A stretch of 64,000 nucleotides of DNA from Ypsolopha sequella (GCA_934047225.1 OW203993.1:24132069-24196068); one strand, 5' to 3'. Counted from the first letter of the stretch, positions 33,992 through 46,859 are shown. The notes: generated from the letters alone by a model not told the origin. Translations and numbers: made by a program.

Positions 33992-34374
33992 TACTGGGTG
34001 TAATGATGACCTGCTCAGAAAATGAAACCACATGTAAGGAATACCTCTACAAAGCCATAAAAAAATCAATTTCGAGAAAATATTTCTGTTTACAGAAATT
34101 TGTTTTCTCGAACAAAATAAATCGTGTTCCAAGTGTGCACCTTCCCTTCCAGTATTACTACATGGCAGTAACCTGCACGAAGCGGCAACATCGCATTTTT
34201 TAAGCCTGTTAAAAAAACGTGGTTAGTACGTTGCACTTGTGAGCGAAACTAAATTAATTATTAATTTGTAGATGTATTAATAGGAATGTCGAAATGAAAT
34301 TTAGTACAAAGAACCCTCATAACATCCCCTATACGTGGTTTCATTTTCTGAGCAGGTCATCATTACACGGTGTA
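33992..34374. mobile_element. Tc1/mariner-type MITE (383 bp)
   Basis: TACTGGGTGTAATGATGACC on the left, GGTCATCATTACACGGTGTA on the right, about 45-bp near-identical ends (through GAAAATGAAACCAC) and TA on both sides (33990-33991, 34375-34376). The 66- and 142-codon frames reading across it are not genes. Confidence 0.88.
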
Positions 34375-35206
34375 TATACATAAAACTACACGTATCCACA
34401 CAATTTCTCTCAATCCAAGATTTCCTTTCCATCTGTGACTGACGGCCCATATACCTCAACAAGATTGAAAGGCTTCTCAGGTATATAATGTCACAAACAC
34501 TTGAACACTCAAAACTTTCACCCATTATCCCTCCATCTAAACAAAACAATCCCTCATAAATCACGCGACCATAGAGAAACCGATGCACGCGACAAACAAA
34601 ATGGTGGCCACGCTTTCCCGTCGCGTTTTCGCGCGCTTTTGCAAACATTGAGTTGGCTCGCTGATAAATCGCTTCGATTGACAATCGCTTTAGCCACTGT
34701 TTAACGATGTATCCAGTTGTATAGCACAATTGCTTCTGCTACTAATTTAACGCCGGCTCCATATACAGCGTGTTAAGAATCCGCCATTTGATAGGCACTT
34801 GTATGAATGTACTCGGAACACGGCTTTGACGAGCTCGCCATTCTACAAACTTTTCCCAAACTACAAAACCGACTCTATCACAATATAATACACTTCAGAT
34901 TCCTTTGTGTTAAGGGTAAAATTGTTTTTGCGAGTTGGTAACCAAATAGGGTTGGTGACTCGGTGAAAAATTTGCTCTTCAACCCCCTTTAATTGGGTGC
35001 CAAGAATTGTTTGCGGTGGGGTTGTCACTGATTTGTTGTTAAGATGTAGTTTTCAACATTGATGTGGCGTTGATTGGAACGTATGAGGTGTGGTGTTGAA
35101 GGTGTTGGTTACTAATGAGTCTTGTTTTAGAATTTATTTCCTAGCGTTGATACGTTACAAGAACACACTTTGTCACTTTGTACAGGTTTTGAGGTTATAT
35201 ATTTAC
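34375..35206. other. Intergenic, CpG-richer patch
   Basis: 34555-34700 is CpG-rich (GTCGCGTTTTCGCGCGC) and unlike the AT-rich surroundings. It could be a promoter-like unique segment, but no transcript can be shown. No gene supported. Confidence 0.35.
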
Positions 35207-35430
35207 TAGCCTTTCGCCTGCGGCTCCGCCCGCGTTTATTCAATCTTTGCCCCTTTTTTAGCTTGGCGGTTTTCGATCAACACCCCCTATAACCTATATG
35301 TTGACCAGGGTCACTACGATGATAGTTAAGAAAACCGCTTTCAAATCCTTCACTGGCCTCTTATTCTTGAGATCCAGGTTCGATCCCCAGTCGGGCATGC
35401 ACCAATGAGTTTTTCGGAATTTACGCTATG
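35207..35430 (+). repeat. Repeat head plus 5' part of tRNA-derived SINE
   Basis: ACTAGCCTTTCGCCTGCGGC (35207 on) belongs to the family at 40571-40870. From about 35337 the sequence TGGCCTCTTATTCTTGAGATCCAGGTTCGATCCCCAGTCGGGCATGC matches the head of the SINE at 60594, with B box GGTTCGATCC. Confidence 0.65.
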
Positions 35431-36239
35431 CGTATTCTTCTCAGAATACCACGCTACTCTAGCGCGAAGGGCATGTTTGCCGACATTCTTAGATATGTCA
35501 GAAAAAATATTGAGTCTTTCCCAAGGATTGGCGAGCAACACTGTAAAGAAACCAGAAATAAACATAAACTGGCCTTTCCAAAAATCAGACTTGCCAAGTA
35601 GCCTCTTTCGTAGGACATGGTAAACGCCTACTGAAAAAGGCATATTATAAAATAAATGAATATTTGGATGACAGTGAAGCATGGTGTTACAGTGATAATG
35701 ATATTTGTCATGATAGTAGTTTATAATTTAATTAAGTACCTACTATAATTTCTTAATTTATGATTCCTCTAACAAGTTAACATTAATTAATTACAGACTG
35801 TAGAAGGAATTAGACTATATGAGACAGGTAGACAAAGATATATAATGTTTTTCTTTTTTTCATTATACTGAATTCCTGCTGTCTTGTATTTTCTTATCCC
35901 TCAGTTAAAGTAGATATAAGTCATTTTAGCAAGACTAATCGAATGGGCGAAGGTAGGCATATACTTATACATATATGTAACCTATCAGTATGTAGTATAT
36001 AAGATGGGATTTGGTCGGCCGCCTGGATTCGTGCTGGGGGCTCGGTTGGTGATCATTGAACCTTGTTCCTGGTCCCCGGCCGATTCTCCGGTATGGGTTC
36101 GGGCGGTTGATTGGATTTCACCTTCTATAATATATATTGTACCTATTATTTTAATCGTATATATATATGTATATTGCTACATAAATTAAATAAACCTTTA
36201 ATTTAGTTCATGTACATTTATTATGTTATTACATATATT
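35431..36239. other. Intergenic
   Basis: 36003-36130 is a GC-rich patch (GTGCTGGGGGCTCGGTTGGTGATCA) related to 16395-16450 and to the palindromic family at 45967-46226. No gene supported. Confidence 0.4.
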
Positions 36240-36249
36240 TTTAAAGGAT

Positions 36250-36655
36250 TAAATTTTGACTTGTGATGAATTTGACGTTAGGGTTCCAGACTTCTATGGC
36301 ATCCTGAGAAGCCGAATAGCTTCGTTTTGGGATACGGTCCGTAACTCAAATAATAAGCTTGTCTGGGTCGTCGGTCGGAATATGTACCTTAATCTCACGT
36401 GCATCAGAGCCTTAATGGGAAGTAAGATTGCATTTTGTTATCATTTAATTTATTTAAATTTTTACAGTTTTAATCATATTTGTTACAAATTTACTCTTTT
36501 TTTCTAGTTTTTTATACTTTTAGGGTATTTTGTGTCACTAATCTTACTTCTTACATTTAGTTTAGTTATCAATTTTTTGTCATTATTAGTGTATTATTGT
36601 TTTTGTATTCTGTATGGGTTATTGGTGCCTGAAATAAAGATTTCATATGTGCATT
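36250..36655 (+). pseudogene. 3' end of a LINE
   Basis: A short + frame contains FYGILRSRIASFWDTVRNS, matching the pattern at the very end of jockey/R1-like LINE polyproteins (FY..L..RIAS....R.S). A long AT-rich 3' UTR finishing GCCTGAAATAAAGATT follows. All catalytic parts are missing. Confidence 0.55.
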
Positions 36656-36671
36656 ATTTGTTCTTAATTAC

Positions 36672-36905
36672 CACTAGCTGAACGGTGAAGGAAAACATCG
36701 TAAGGAAACCTGCATGCCTTAAAAAGCGTGTATTTGTGCCCGAAGTACGGCGATAGGGCTCATCACTCATCACGACTTACGTTGGGACGTAATAATTGTC
36801 TGTGAAACGCGAGTGTATCGAGTGTGGACTGTAACTTGCATTTCACAGTTGACACTTGGAATACCTCTGAAAGTCCCTCGAGGATTCATGTCGAGAACAT
36901 ATTTT
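36672..36905 (+). repeat. 3' part of the tRNA-derived SINE
   Basis: GTGAAGGAAAACATCGTAAG ... CCTGCATGCC ... TGTATTTGTGCCCGAAG ... TTGGGACGTAAT matches in order positions about 60730-60935. The head is absent. Confidence 0.75.
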
Positions 36906-37049
36906 TTAATTATCAAAGGTCATTTAAGACATTGCTGCCCGATACGGTACACCCAATCCACAGATCGCGTTAAATCTTGCTGGGTTATAATTCATTTTAC
37001 CTACTCCCATACTAAGATAATTAATTGGCGGATTTTTTACCCGATGTTA

Positions 37050-37400
37050 TAATATTACATTATAACACCAAATTATTTATCAATTTATAATAACACCGCT
37101 AGAGACTCAACCAACAACAGAGACGAGAAATAATTCCCAACCTTATTTTTCAAGATGCCCCCTTTATCCTGATTGGCCTTCAAGGCAGCTTTACCGGACG
37201 ACGTACCCGAGGTTCATGAACGAATGGCTTCTTCTCATTTTTTGTGAAAATTTTAGTTGAAAATATTATAAATAAAGACGATATTTTTGATGGTCGCAAA
37301 TAAAGTATTGTGTGCAACTGAAAATAATTAGATATTGGGACACTCGTGCAATATTATAACGCAACGAACGAAACTTGCACAAAATATTATTTCTGCCCAA
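37050..37400. mobile_element. Dispersed element (short copy)
   Basis: ATAATATTACATTATAACACC, TTTATAATAACACCGCTAGAGA and AAAGACGATATTTTTGATGG ... AAAATATTATT match both ends of 20920-21740 but lack its ~400-bp GC-rich core. Confidence 0.55.
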
Positions 37401-37767
37401 CATATGTTACTTATCATCCGGGAAGCAGTTTAAATGACATTGACAATAAACTAAAATCACGAGCGAAAATCTAGTACCAATTAATTTATACTTTAAATCC
37501 TTTTATAATAAATCTCATGCCATAATTTATTGATCGTGTACAGAAACACATTACTGTAATACTATAATATCCGTAATTTTCTCCAGCCAAACCACACCTT
37601 AGATCATTACATGGAGCAACTAACTCCAAAGAGGCGCAAATGACACTTGGTTTCTTCGAAATAAATTCCACCAACTTTTGTAACGCGCTCTAATTGGCTA
37701 AGCCCACCACGTGGTGATGGAAATCGTGATTCTCGGTAAGTGAGAGTGAGATGCGTATACATTTTAT
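37401..37767. other. Intergenic
   Basis: No gene or repeat recognised. Confidence 0.35.
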
Positions 37768-38013
37768 AAGGTGACATAATTAATGCAGCCAAATTTATAC
37801 TTGCTTGGTAAGTGAGTGTTAAGGATTAATAACACTTTACAAAGTTTGAAAAATAAAATTTTGGTTTTCTGTAGTATTTACTCGGGGCTGGGCTTGCATT
37901 TGTAGGGAACAAGAAAGAAAAAACGAATTTCTCAAAAAGGGCCATCAAACCTTGATACCGACTACTTACCAAGTCTTCAGTATGACTTTGGCTGCATAAA
38001 TAAATGTCACCTT
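37768..38013. mobile_element. Palindromic MITE, AAGGTGAC family copy 1
   Basis: AAGGTGACATAATTAATGCAG ... CTTGGTAAGTGAG on the left and CTTACCAAGTC ... CTGCATAAATAAATGTCACCTT on the right. The second family member is 45967-46226. Confidence 0.78.
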
Positions 38014-38337
38014 ACGCAAATGCAAAATCTCTGACAAGTTGTCGATTCTGACGGATCAGCACTCCTTCTCTCTGCGTTAGTTGCTCGATGGATCATTAGA
38101 ACTAACAAGTATAAGGAAAGGAAATATCATTCATATGTGTACAGAGATTATCTATAATAATTATCGGCACAGCATGTGTGTCCGTTTGTAAGCTTTCTCT
38201 AGTAACTAAGTGGTAAATGTCGGGAAACTGCTACTTATTTGGAGCAGAACTTTTATATTATCTTATAACCATATAAACACAGCTGCTTGCCTATCTTGAG
38301 TAAAAGGATAAATGAACAAATTAATCTACTTTCGTTT
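38014..38337. other. Intergenic
   Basis: Nothing recognised. Confidence 0.35.
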
Positions 38338-39482
38338 TTAGGGTTCCGTACCAGAACAGTGCCAAACGGGACCCTATTACTAAGCCTCCGCAGTCCATCT
38401 GTTTCTCAGTCTGTCTGTCCGCCATTCTGTCTATCACAGGGATGTCGGAATAATTAGCAACTCGATTCGTGCTGGTTGAAATTTCGAACAAAACCATATT
38501 AAAATAAAGTCCTTATCACCTCGCACTGCAACATGGCTGTTAGGTCAGTCGCTGCGGCTGACAAGTGCGAAAATAGTGTGTTTTTAATTTATTTTATTCA
38601 AAATAAAATTAATTTCCAAGAACTGAGAAAACCAAATCATTTTGTATTATTTTGTCTAGAAATTTACAAATTTTCACACTGTTTCGATAAAAACTGCAGC
38701 AGTTATGAGTAACAAATGAACAAAAAATCGAGAAATAAGGGTAAACTTAGAATATTCTTGCTTCACTTCTGTATGTTATAATGAAATTCGGGAAAAACCA
38801 CATCACTATTTGTATCATGCAGATTACTATGTATTTTTCTTCTGTTGAAAAATAATATAGTTACCGTATAAAATGGTTAAAATGTTACTTAGTTCAAGGT
38901 CGTTGGCGTTGGTAGAAACCTTAATCTGTAGTCAGCACGTGCGTAAAAAAAAGCGGACGGAGTCGCAGCTAAATAACTACTGAAGCATAGCAATGGCGCC
39001 GGTTTGGAAGTGTGTGAGTGGACTTACTATGGAAATTGGCTTACTGTGATGTGAATGTGTGTGAGCCCGGGCTCGTACGTACAAGTGGATCGGCGTACTA
39101 GGGGTGCTTCAGTTCTTTCTTGCCGAAACTCTGTCAGGGATGTTTTAACGTCCGTCGTAGCCAGCTGAAATTTTCTCAGAATACTTCTTAGTATGATCTC
39201 TTATACGGGAAATAAAAAATCTCAAACCCGAGGGGGGTCCCAATTTAAGAAAGATTGGAAAAAAATTGCATTTGTTCAACGTTATTTATTTTAGCTCAAA
39301 GGTAAAATATACATACTTTTAATAATAAAAATTTGGGTGGCGCACTCAAAGGGTGCCAAATTATTTGTCAGTCGCTACTATTTTAGCGCCTTGTTTTTTG
39401 TCACCTTGATGCTGCTATATATACTTAGTATATACCTTTATACTTAGTGCACGAGTCCGATTCGCACTTACCCGGTTTTTAT
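38338..39482 (-). repeat. Long copy of the GGCCAAGTGCGA...GGAACCCTA repeat
   Basis: TTTTTAGGGTTCCGTACC opens it and CACGAGTCCGATTCGCACTTACCCGGTTTTT closes it, the inverse of the 8905-9161 repeat. About 900 bp more lies between, including a family-B-like piece near 38515-38575 (GGCTGTTAGGTCAGTCGCTGCGG) and a CpG-rich unrecognised part at 38935-39130. It may be a long form or a copy with insertions. Confidence 0.6.
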
Positions 39483-39679
39483 AAATGTTACCTATATTTA
39501 TCAGGATAATGAAAAAAGTTATTTTAACCGTTTATCTTTTTAGTCGGAGATCAAATTCCATTGTTTTGGGTTAAAAATAATGCTCATCGCAATTATATTG
39601 TATTTTTACAATTCAGATAGAAAAAAGGAATCTCTTTTCAAACCAAGTATTTTAAACAGTTTTCTCTCTTACAAGATGG

Positions 39680-39885
39680 ATCCATCCATCCATCAGCTCG
39701 TATTCGTCCACTGCTGGACATAGGCCTCCCCAATATTACGCCACTCTTGGCGGTCCTCAGTCATCCTCATCCAGCCGCCACCCGCAACGTCCTTCAGATC
39801 GTCTACAGCGGGCACGAGGGCGGCCTACGCTGCGCTTTGCTTTACGTGGTCTCCATTCCAATGCCTTACGGCCCCAACGGTTATC
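39680..39885 (-). pseudogene. 3' end of an RTE-like LINE, frameshifted
   Basis: The minus strand encodes EWRPRKAKRSVGRPR and, one frame over, GGGWMRMTEDRQEW then GEAYVQQWTN and a stop. That is the typical 'GRP..RW...W......DR..W...GEAYVQQW' tail of RTE-like LINEs, broken by at least one frameshift. Same family as 14179-14420. Confidence 0.8.
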
Positions 39886-40140
39886 ACGTCAGCAACAAAG
39901 ATGGATGAAGTGAAATAATCAAAACATTTCAATCAATTCACGCCCTTTTCCCTATAACAATATTTCAATGTAACTGTAAACTAAACTCATTTGGATTAAC
40001 TCATTCAAATCGATCTGATGAACCTGACGACTCCATAAAGATATCAACAAAGAAAAATCGAAATCGATACAGAAAATAATCGGTTCAGAATTGGTCTGAG
40101 AGACAGCTTTTAGAATGATAGCAACTGCGCCACTGAGTGT

Positions 40141-40560
40141 TTAAGAGGCTATGCGAATTTTATTTTTGTCACTGTCACTCCAAGCGAAAACACGCTCAGT
40201 GCGCGAGGGGCGGATTTAGGGCGAAAGTGAAAAATGTTTGTTTTATAATAATAAACTAAAATAGCTAGCAAAATTTCAAATATCAAATGTCTAGATATTG
40301 TTGAAACACACCTAATAAAATATGATTGAATTCTGTATTTAGTTCCTATTCGTCAAACGAGAAGAAAAAGTGTGTTTGAAGACCTCATTTCAACAATTAT
40401 TTCTATAGAGAAAATTTTATCCAAACATGTTTTTCAATTTCAAAACCCTAGATTATATAGTCAAATACATATAATAGACATTTATTAAAATTTTCCGTGT
40501 ATTTCATGAAATACAGAGAAAAGAAACACCCGTATTTTTTTCGCATACTTATCGCCTTAA
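40141..40560 (+). mobile_element. TTAAGGCG MITE, family A copy 4
   Basis: TTAAGAGGCTATGCGAATTT at the left, CGCATACTTATCGCCTTAA at the right, TTAA at both edges. Near sister of 27030-27449, distant sister of 6864-7288. Confidence 0.78.
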
Positions 40561-40570
40561 CAATTTTATA

Positions 40571-40870
40571 TCTTGCCTGCAACTTCACTCACGTGGAAGT
40601 GTCTTTCAATTATGGTTAATTTATCAACACTTATACGTAGTCCTGGTTCACCAAATTTTCACTATGACGATATTGATGAAAACCTCATCTAAATCCGTTG
40701 AGTGGTTCTCAAGTTAAAACGGAACATATAGATAGATAGACAAATAAAAAAAATTGGCTTTAGGTTTAATAACTCTTTCATTTAAAATTTCGCAAAAATA
40801 TTCATCGATGTACAGACACAACTATTTTACTACTATATTATTAGTATATATACAGGTATAGATAACACAC
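40571..40870 (+). repeat. Lepidopteran retroposon-like repeat
   Basis: TTGCCTGCAACTTCACTCACGTGG ... AAACCTCATCTAAATCCGTTGAGTGGTTCTCAAGTTAAAACGG ... GATAGATAGACAAATAAA follows the order of a repeat I know as common in Lepidoptera. Head fragments occur at 9471, 35207 and 49674. Confidence 0.6.
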
Positions 40871-42054
40871 ATTCATACGATATTGTCTATAGATATGTCC
40901 TTATTAGTAGTTTATGCTACAAGGGCGAAAAGGAATAAATTACGAGGATGCTTTAAAACACGAGCGTAGCGAATGATTTAAACGTAACTGAGTAATTTAT
41001 TGCTCTTACGCCCATGTATCATACTACGTTTTTCAATGCATAGTGTGAGGAAATAAAACAAATATAATCTTGTGAACTTAAAATTACGATTGGCTCAAAA
41101 GGACTGTATCCAGAATCGTTAAACAGTGGAAAAAAGTATAACATTTATGGTACACAGGAAAGGTTGCAGGTTAGCCAACTATTGTAATTAAATTAAAAAA
41201 ATAATAATAATAAAGCTCTAGGGCAAAATAATCGACTTTCTGTTCGGTTTTGATGCATAAAAAGTGGGCCCTTACGAGCACTTGCATTGAAAAAAAATTA
41301 ATAACACAGCACGTTGGACAATCTGTTTAATAAAATGTGTAATTTTTTTTTATAAGTTAAGAAACTCAGGTAAAATTTGCTGAGTGTACCGAATTACCGT
41401 CAGCAACGAAGGCCAGTGTCATGCTCCTTCTTTAATGAAACATGGATGTCGGTCTTGATGAAACATGGTTGTTTTATTGCAGCTATCTCCAAGCCCAACA
41501 ATGTGAGGGCTTAATCGATTCAGTAAAACAATTTCATCCGGAGACATGCGACTCCATGCAGATGAGATTCTCACATACATATGCATATTTGTATGAAGAA
41601 ATAAATATTTATACAGGTTGATGTTTTGTCTGTGGTGAAAACAATGAAAAATCTAAAAATCTATGCTAAACATCTGAACTTTATAAAAGTTACTATCACA
41701 TAAACTTACATCGTATTACAATATATAAAGGGAAATGATAAGAAGCCAAAATTCAAATTATAACCTTATCCTGTAAACTGTTAGTTATTTCCTAAATTTA
41801 TTTATCATTTATTGTACTTATAATATAAACATAAACAAAATTACAGTAAAAAGAGATGCACATTGGCGAGCTTATCTTTAGACAAATATTTCTGAAAGCA
41901 AAAACATTATAATAAGAAAATGTAACATAAACGAAGTAATCATACACGCGAAGAAAAACATTATCAACATATGTAGTTGTAGATAGATAATATATATTGT
42001 TTTTTTTTTATTTATTTTTTTTTTGCTGTCGAGCGGTCGGGCGGACTACACATC
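40871..42054. other. Intergenic with a dispersed repeat
   Basis: 41800-41990 (AAAAGAGATGCACATTGGCGAGCTTATCT ... AGTAATCATACACGCGAAG) is homologous to 46690-46860; it is probably a LINE 3' tail family. No gene supported. Confidence 0.45.
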
Positions 42055-42090
42055 CCGAGGATGCCTCGTTTAGAGGCGAAACACGTGTCG
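42055..42090 (+). other. Hammerhead-like hairpin (copy c)
   Basis: CCGAGGA, spacer T, a 5-bp stem GCCTC/GAGGC with loop GTTTA, GAAAC, ACGT, GTC. It matches the hammerhead order with U4 changed to C and one extra base before stem II. GAAAC-ACGT-GTC resembles the very short stem III of retroelement hammerheads. Confidence 0.35.
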
Positions 42091-45000
42091 ATAAGTTTTC
42101 TTGCTTGTTATTTAAGATTGCTTTATTTTGTGCTCGTACTGCTTGCTTTGCTTGTGGATGTTTTATGCGGGAGGGCGGGCGGTGCTTGAGTCTGCATTTT
42201 GAATAGCATGGTAAGAGTGTTTAGCGGAATATTGCAAATTATTAATATATCCACAAATATATGTAGATCCGCTTGTTATTGATAATGTAACATAACATCT
42301 TCCAGCATTTTACAGTTTAACTTCAACAATAATGCCCATGTATTGTACGCATATTTTGTACATACTGCCATTTTTTTTAATACGGACTTAACGGGACACC
42401 TGACGCTAGAACATCGACAACACCAGATTTTTAAGGTTCCATTGGAAGAAACTAGGTCTCTCCTCATATTGATGAAAATATATTTGATTTATCGATCTTT
42501 TATCTAGGGATTCCACCTATAAACAATGTTTTAAGATTTATACTTTTGCAAAAAAAAAAATGTTTTCCACTCTCTTTTTTTTGGTTTTCAAACGTTCGTT
42601 TCTAAAACGCGGTTAAGAGATCAACTTGTTTTTTTTATAAATTAGGCAATAGAAATATGAAGGGATGTTACTTAAATCCAATATTTATTCCCTACAAAAT
42701 ATTTCAGTATAAGCTAAAAACACACCAATCTGTTTTTTTGCTGCGTGATCACTAGTATTACGCGTCCAAGAACAAGAGGCCAAAGAACCAACATATAATC
42801 GCCTCTATGAAAAGCAAATAAGGTATTTGCCATTAGACTTATTGTGCTGGACGGGTAATAAAAAAAGTTGCTAGGGTATGCCATCCTCTTAACAAAATTT
42901 AGGAGTGTAATAAGTAGCTGTCCTCCTGTGTGCGATTGCTACACTGGACTCTTCTATTTAAGGAATAAAGACTAAACTCGCTAATTTACGCCACTAAGAA
43001 AGTGGCGCACTGGCGGGTTTCAGGACAGCGAAAAAGTTAAAGCTTCACTTAAGAAGGCAAGTGTAAATATCCTACCTGTAGATTCAAATACATCATAACG
43101 CCTATACGTTTGGGGGCCAGGCAGCGCTACTGTACGTTAATTGGCCCGCAATATTTATTGTTGCGATGAACATATCAATGCGGCAGAGACGAAGACATAA
43201 CTCCGCTGGATCGTGATCCTCCATTTTGTATCGACGGCGCTTGATAAACGGAACGGAGGAAGACGTGGAGTCGTCCTTTGAAGACTAATATTTTTTCTGA
43301 AAATATATTTCATTTATATTTCATTTTATTTTGTTTGTATTTTTTCAGGATAAATGTTTTATAAATGCTGAAATTCAGTTCAACAGTTTTCGGAAAATGC
43401 CAAAATGTTTTCAAACGCACATCGACGGTATTGTTGGTAGTAGGTGACATACTAACAAAAGGGTAGGAGGTTACTCGTAAGAAGGTTTGTATTCTCATAG
43501 TTTTTGGCTTGTGACGTCAGAATAAGATATGTAAGGTCTTTGGTGGGCTTAGTCCAAGCCGGGGTGAGGCAATATCCGCTAAAACCTGATAAACAAAACA
43601 AACAATTACTTTATCGTGCACCTTATTAGAAATAGATACATTACAAGTGAATAAGAAAGGTAACAATTTGGGCCATATATATACCGCATATAGTGATTTC
43701 TTCCAGACCACCTTTGGAATCATTCTACGGGAAAAACGCAAAAGCGGTGTACATTAAACTTACAAAAATAAATACAACCGTAATAGCATTTGCCTTGGCT
43801 GGAAACAAAAACATCTGGGAGGACAAAATATAAAAATATTAAGTTTTAATCGAGAGTTTGAAAGAAACAAATCCCACGTTTACGTGGACTGTTGAGGGAA
43901 CTACTTGAGGAATTGGAACCTAAACGAAAAAATATTTTCTAAATTGTAACCAGCCTGATGACCTTTAGATACTAATTTTAAGCCAAATCAGAGCAATTTT
44001 ACTTTTTGGTTGTTCCGGAAGTGAAGTACAAGTTCTGAACATGCTCCCCCATACAAGAACAAAGAATTATCCTTACATAAAATATCAAAGAATACAATAT
44101 TAAGATATCAAAACAGTAATAAAAAGGCGACTCCACAAATTCAAAACAAGGGGAGATAGCAATTTAACGAAGGAACATCAGTAACATCTTCATTTATTCA
44201 GGGTACCGTCAACAAAAACAAAACCTCGCCGCGGCACCACGCAACGTATTATAATATCAATTTACGTAAATGGCTCGGCTGATTTATTGTTCCACATTTG
44301 AATATTGTATTGATGAAGGATGACGTATGACTCGTGGGCCCTTTGGTGTTTGGATTTGAGGGTAAATTATAAACGTATTTACAAAATAATTTTCGGTCCC
44401 TTGAAGTCAAAGACATTTATTTTTATTTAATTTTAAGATTTGTGTTTGCTTAGTAAGAACTTTTAATGAGTGTAGGTTGAGGTGCGGTTGAATGTACTAG
44501 AGGGTCTAGCACGCACCGTCGATACAGTGTCTTTTTATCATACTTGCTCTCTCGCATATTGACGCAGTATACGTGAGAGTGCAAGTAGGATAGATATACT
44601 TTTTATCTCCTAACGCATGCTAGCTACACAGCACGGAATTTACGTTTATACATTTTCAACTCAATAATAACTTTCATAAAAACGTTGTTAGATGACAGAG
44701 TGGATGAGCGTTACCGTTTTTGAAGACTACTTACAAAAAGGAAGTGAACTTTTACAGTTTTTTTTTTTTTATATCGAAGATCAAAATTCAAAAACAGGTG
44801 TGATATGAGCGGAGCGGTTTACATGTAAATAAATTTGGGGAGCCGAGCGAAGCGGGGTGACACCAGGCAGATCATGATATGCCCGATTCCACGATGTGCC
44901 GACGATAGATATGTATAAGAAAAGTGTCTAAAACGTACGTCGTATTCGTAAACAATGTTGATCTCGTTCAAAAATAAGTTTATACCATATTATATCGGTT

Positions 45001-45160
45001 TTAGAATTGAATAAATAATGTTTTTAAGCCTTTTCTTTGGCCTGTTATTGTTTTAAATAGATTATAATATATAAAAAAAAAGTATTATTGGTTTCGAAAT
45101 AGTTTTCGGCCAACTTGTGGCCGCCGTCAGTCGAATAAGTCATTTGTATATTTTACATCT
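42091..45160. other. Intergenic, little recognisable
   Basis: Three kilobases of mostly AT-rich sequence without a supported gene. The frames at 43310-43741 and others show no domain. 43120-43270 is somewhat GC-richer. Confidence 0.4.
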
Positions 45161-45325
45161 ACAAAGGAGGTAATTCACCAGGCCCAGCGCAAACATTTTG
45201 ATCCTAAGACCCACAGATGAGCGATAGATGAGATGTGAAATACTTGGTCAATACATACACACATGCACTATGCGGGTCTTAGGATCAAAGTGTTTTACGC
45301 TGGGCGTTTTTACTTATCTCCGTTG
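45161..45325. mobile_element. Hairpin MITE
   Basis: GGAGGTAATTCACCAGGCCCAGCGCAAA ... TTTGATCCTAAGACCC on the left, GGGTCTTAGGATCAAAGTGTTTTACGCTGGGC ... TTATCTCC on the right. About 50-bp arms, non-coding. Confidence 0.78.
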
Positions 45326-45612
45326 CTGTCTGTACATATTAATGCGATAAAAAATCTGTTTCCCAATAATAGAAATGCAAATAAAATGCAAAAGAAGGTA
45401 GTTCAACAATCCTGTATCAGATAAAAAAAAAACTCCTTACAATCTATGAACTATGACGTCATAGTAGCAGTTCGGAATGCAGGTCGATGCACGGGCACGT
45501 TTGGCAACACGTTTGAAACAACTATGAATGTTGGTTAGTTAGACATTATGAAACGAGGTAAAAACGTTGGTGAACAAGAGTCATAATGAGACACAGACGA
45601 CATTTCTCGTGA

Positions 45613-46497
45613 CAGAGCCGCATTATAGGATGAGGGGCCCCTGGGCAACAACGAAGTAGAGGTACCTTCTTTGATTCAAGATCGATCATATATCCGCTGT
45701 TTCCATAAGTGCTCATATGTATTACTATAACAAAAAACAAAACTAAGAATACCCACAATAACATTATCTTATTCTTATACTTAATTCGTGTTTTTCAAAT
45801 TCAAATTGAAATACGAATAATTTATTTTGCAAAGTAGCCCGTAAAGTAGGTATATATAATATACGTTTCACAAGTCAAAATGTAATCTTATAAAAATATA
45901 TGTAATAAAATAATAAATGTACATGAACTAGATTCAAGGATTATTTAATTTATGTAGCAATATATAAAGGTGACTTTTTGATCATCGTCCAAATTCATAC
46001 TGGTGGTTTGGTAAGTGATCAGTATCATGCATCAATAACAATTTTGGTGAAATTTGTAAAATGAAATTTCGACTACCCATAGTGATTCACTCGGGACTGG
46101 AACTGAATTTATATGGAAAGCCGAAATTTCATTATACGAATTTCACAAAAATTGTTACTGATCCAAGATACTGACCACTTATCAAGCCTCCAATATGAAT
46201 TTGGACGATGATCAAAAAGTCACCATGCATATACGATTAAAATGATAGGTTAAATATATATTATACAAGTTGAAATCCAATAATTTTTGGCAATTGTGTG
46301 ATAAAACTTGTTGAATAACAAGCTTTCCAAATTTCTATACTTGTCACGCCAGTATAGTTCGTCATTTTGACGCTTCACAAACAGTCCACTAAAATCAATA
46401 TTTTTAATTTATTGGCATAGCCACTATTGTGGGGGCCCCTCTCTTGTGGAGGCCCCGGGGCTGTAGCCCCGGTTGCCCTCCCCTAAATCTGGCCCTG
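45613..46497. mobile_element. hAT-type MITE with 8-bp duplication
   Basis: Left end CAGAGCCGCATTATAGGATG (consensus probably CAGGGCCG), right end CCCTAAATCTGGCCCTG. TCTCGTGA stands exactly on both sides (45605-45612, 46498-46505). GC-rich inner ends (GGGGCCCC) and a nested palindromic MITE. The 72-codon minus frame near its left end is not a supported gene. Confidence 0.88.
45967..46226. mobile_element. Palindromic MITE, AAGGTGAC family copy 2
   Basis: AAGGTGACTTTTTGATCATCGTCCAAATTCATACTGG on the left and its near-exact inverse on the right (AATATGAATTTGGACGATGATCAAAAAGTCACC). Nested in the hAT MITE. Confidence 0.88.
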
Positions 46498-46857
46498 TCT
46501 CGTGATATTCTTATCCTGCACGTGTATAGGGAAGTAATGCTCTTTCGACGTTATTGAATATCTACTGTTTCACAACTTTTGTAATATTGAGAGGAAAGTT
46601 ACACATACGAAGAATAAATAGAGAAGGGCCGATTTTACAGATATTAATATTGACCATATTATGATCTGACTGAACATAACAAGGCTTATTTTCTTATATC
46701 TTTAATATCTTTATTCTTTAGTGTATACAACAAAGAAAAATACAAAAACAATTACAGAGAACAGATATTCACTTTGGCTAGCTTCTCTCTAATAATATAT
46801 TTCTTCCAGCAAAACAAACTTGGTAGGAATCAAAGTAATCATACACAAAGGGAAAAA

Positions 46858-46859
<2 letters not shown>
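46498..46859. other. Intergenic with dispersed repeat
   Basis: 46690-46860 is the second copy of the 41800-41990 repeat and runs directly into the TA microsatellite. No gene. Confidence 0.5.

Noticed and set aside
34301..34729. 142-codon minus frame
   Set aside because: Crosses the inverted end of a MITE and has no recognisable domain.
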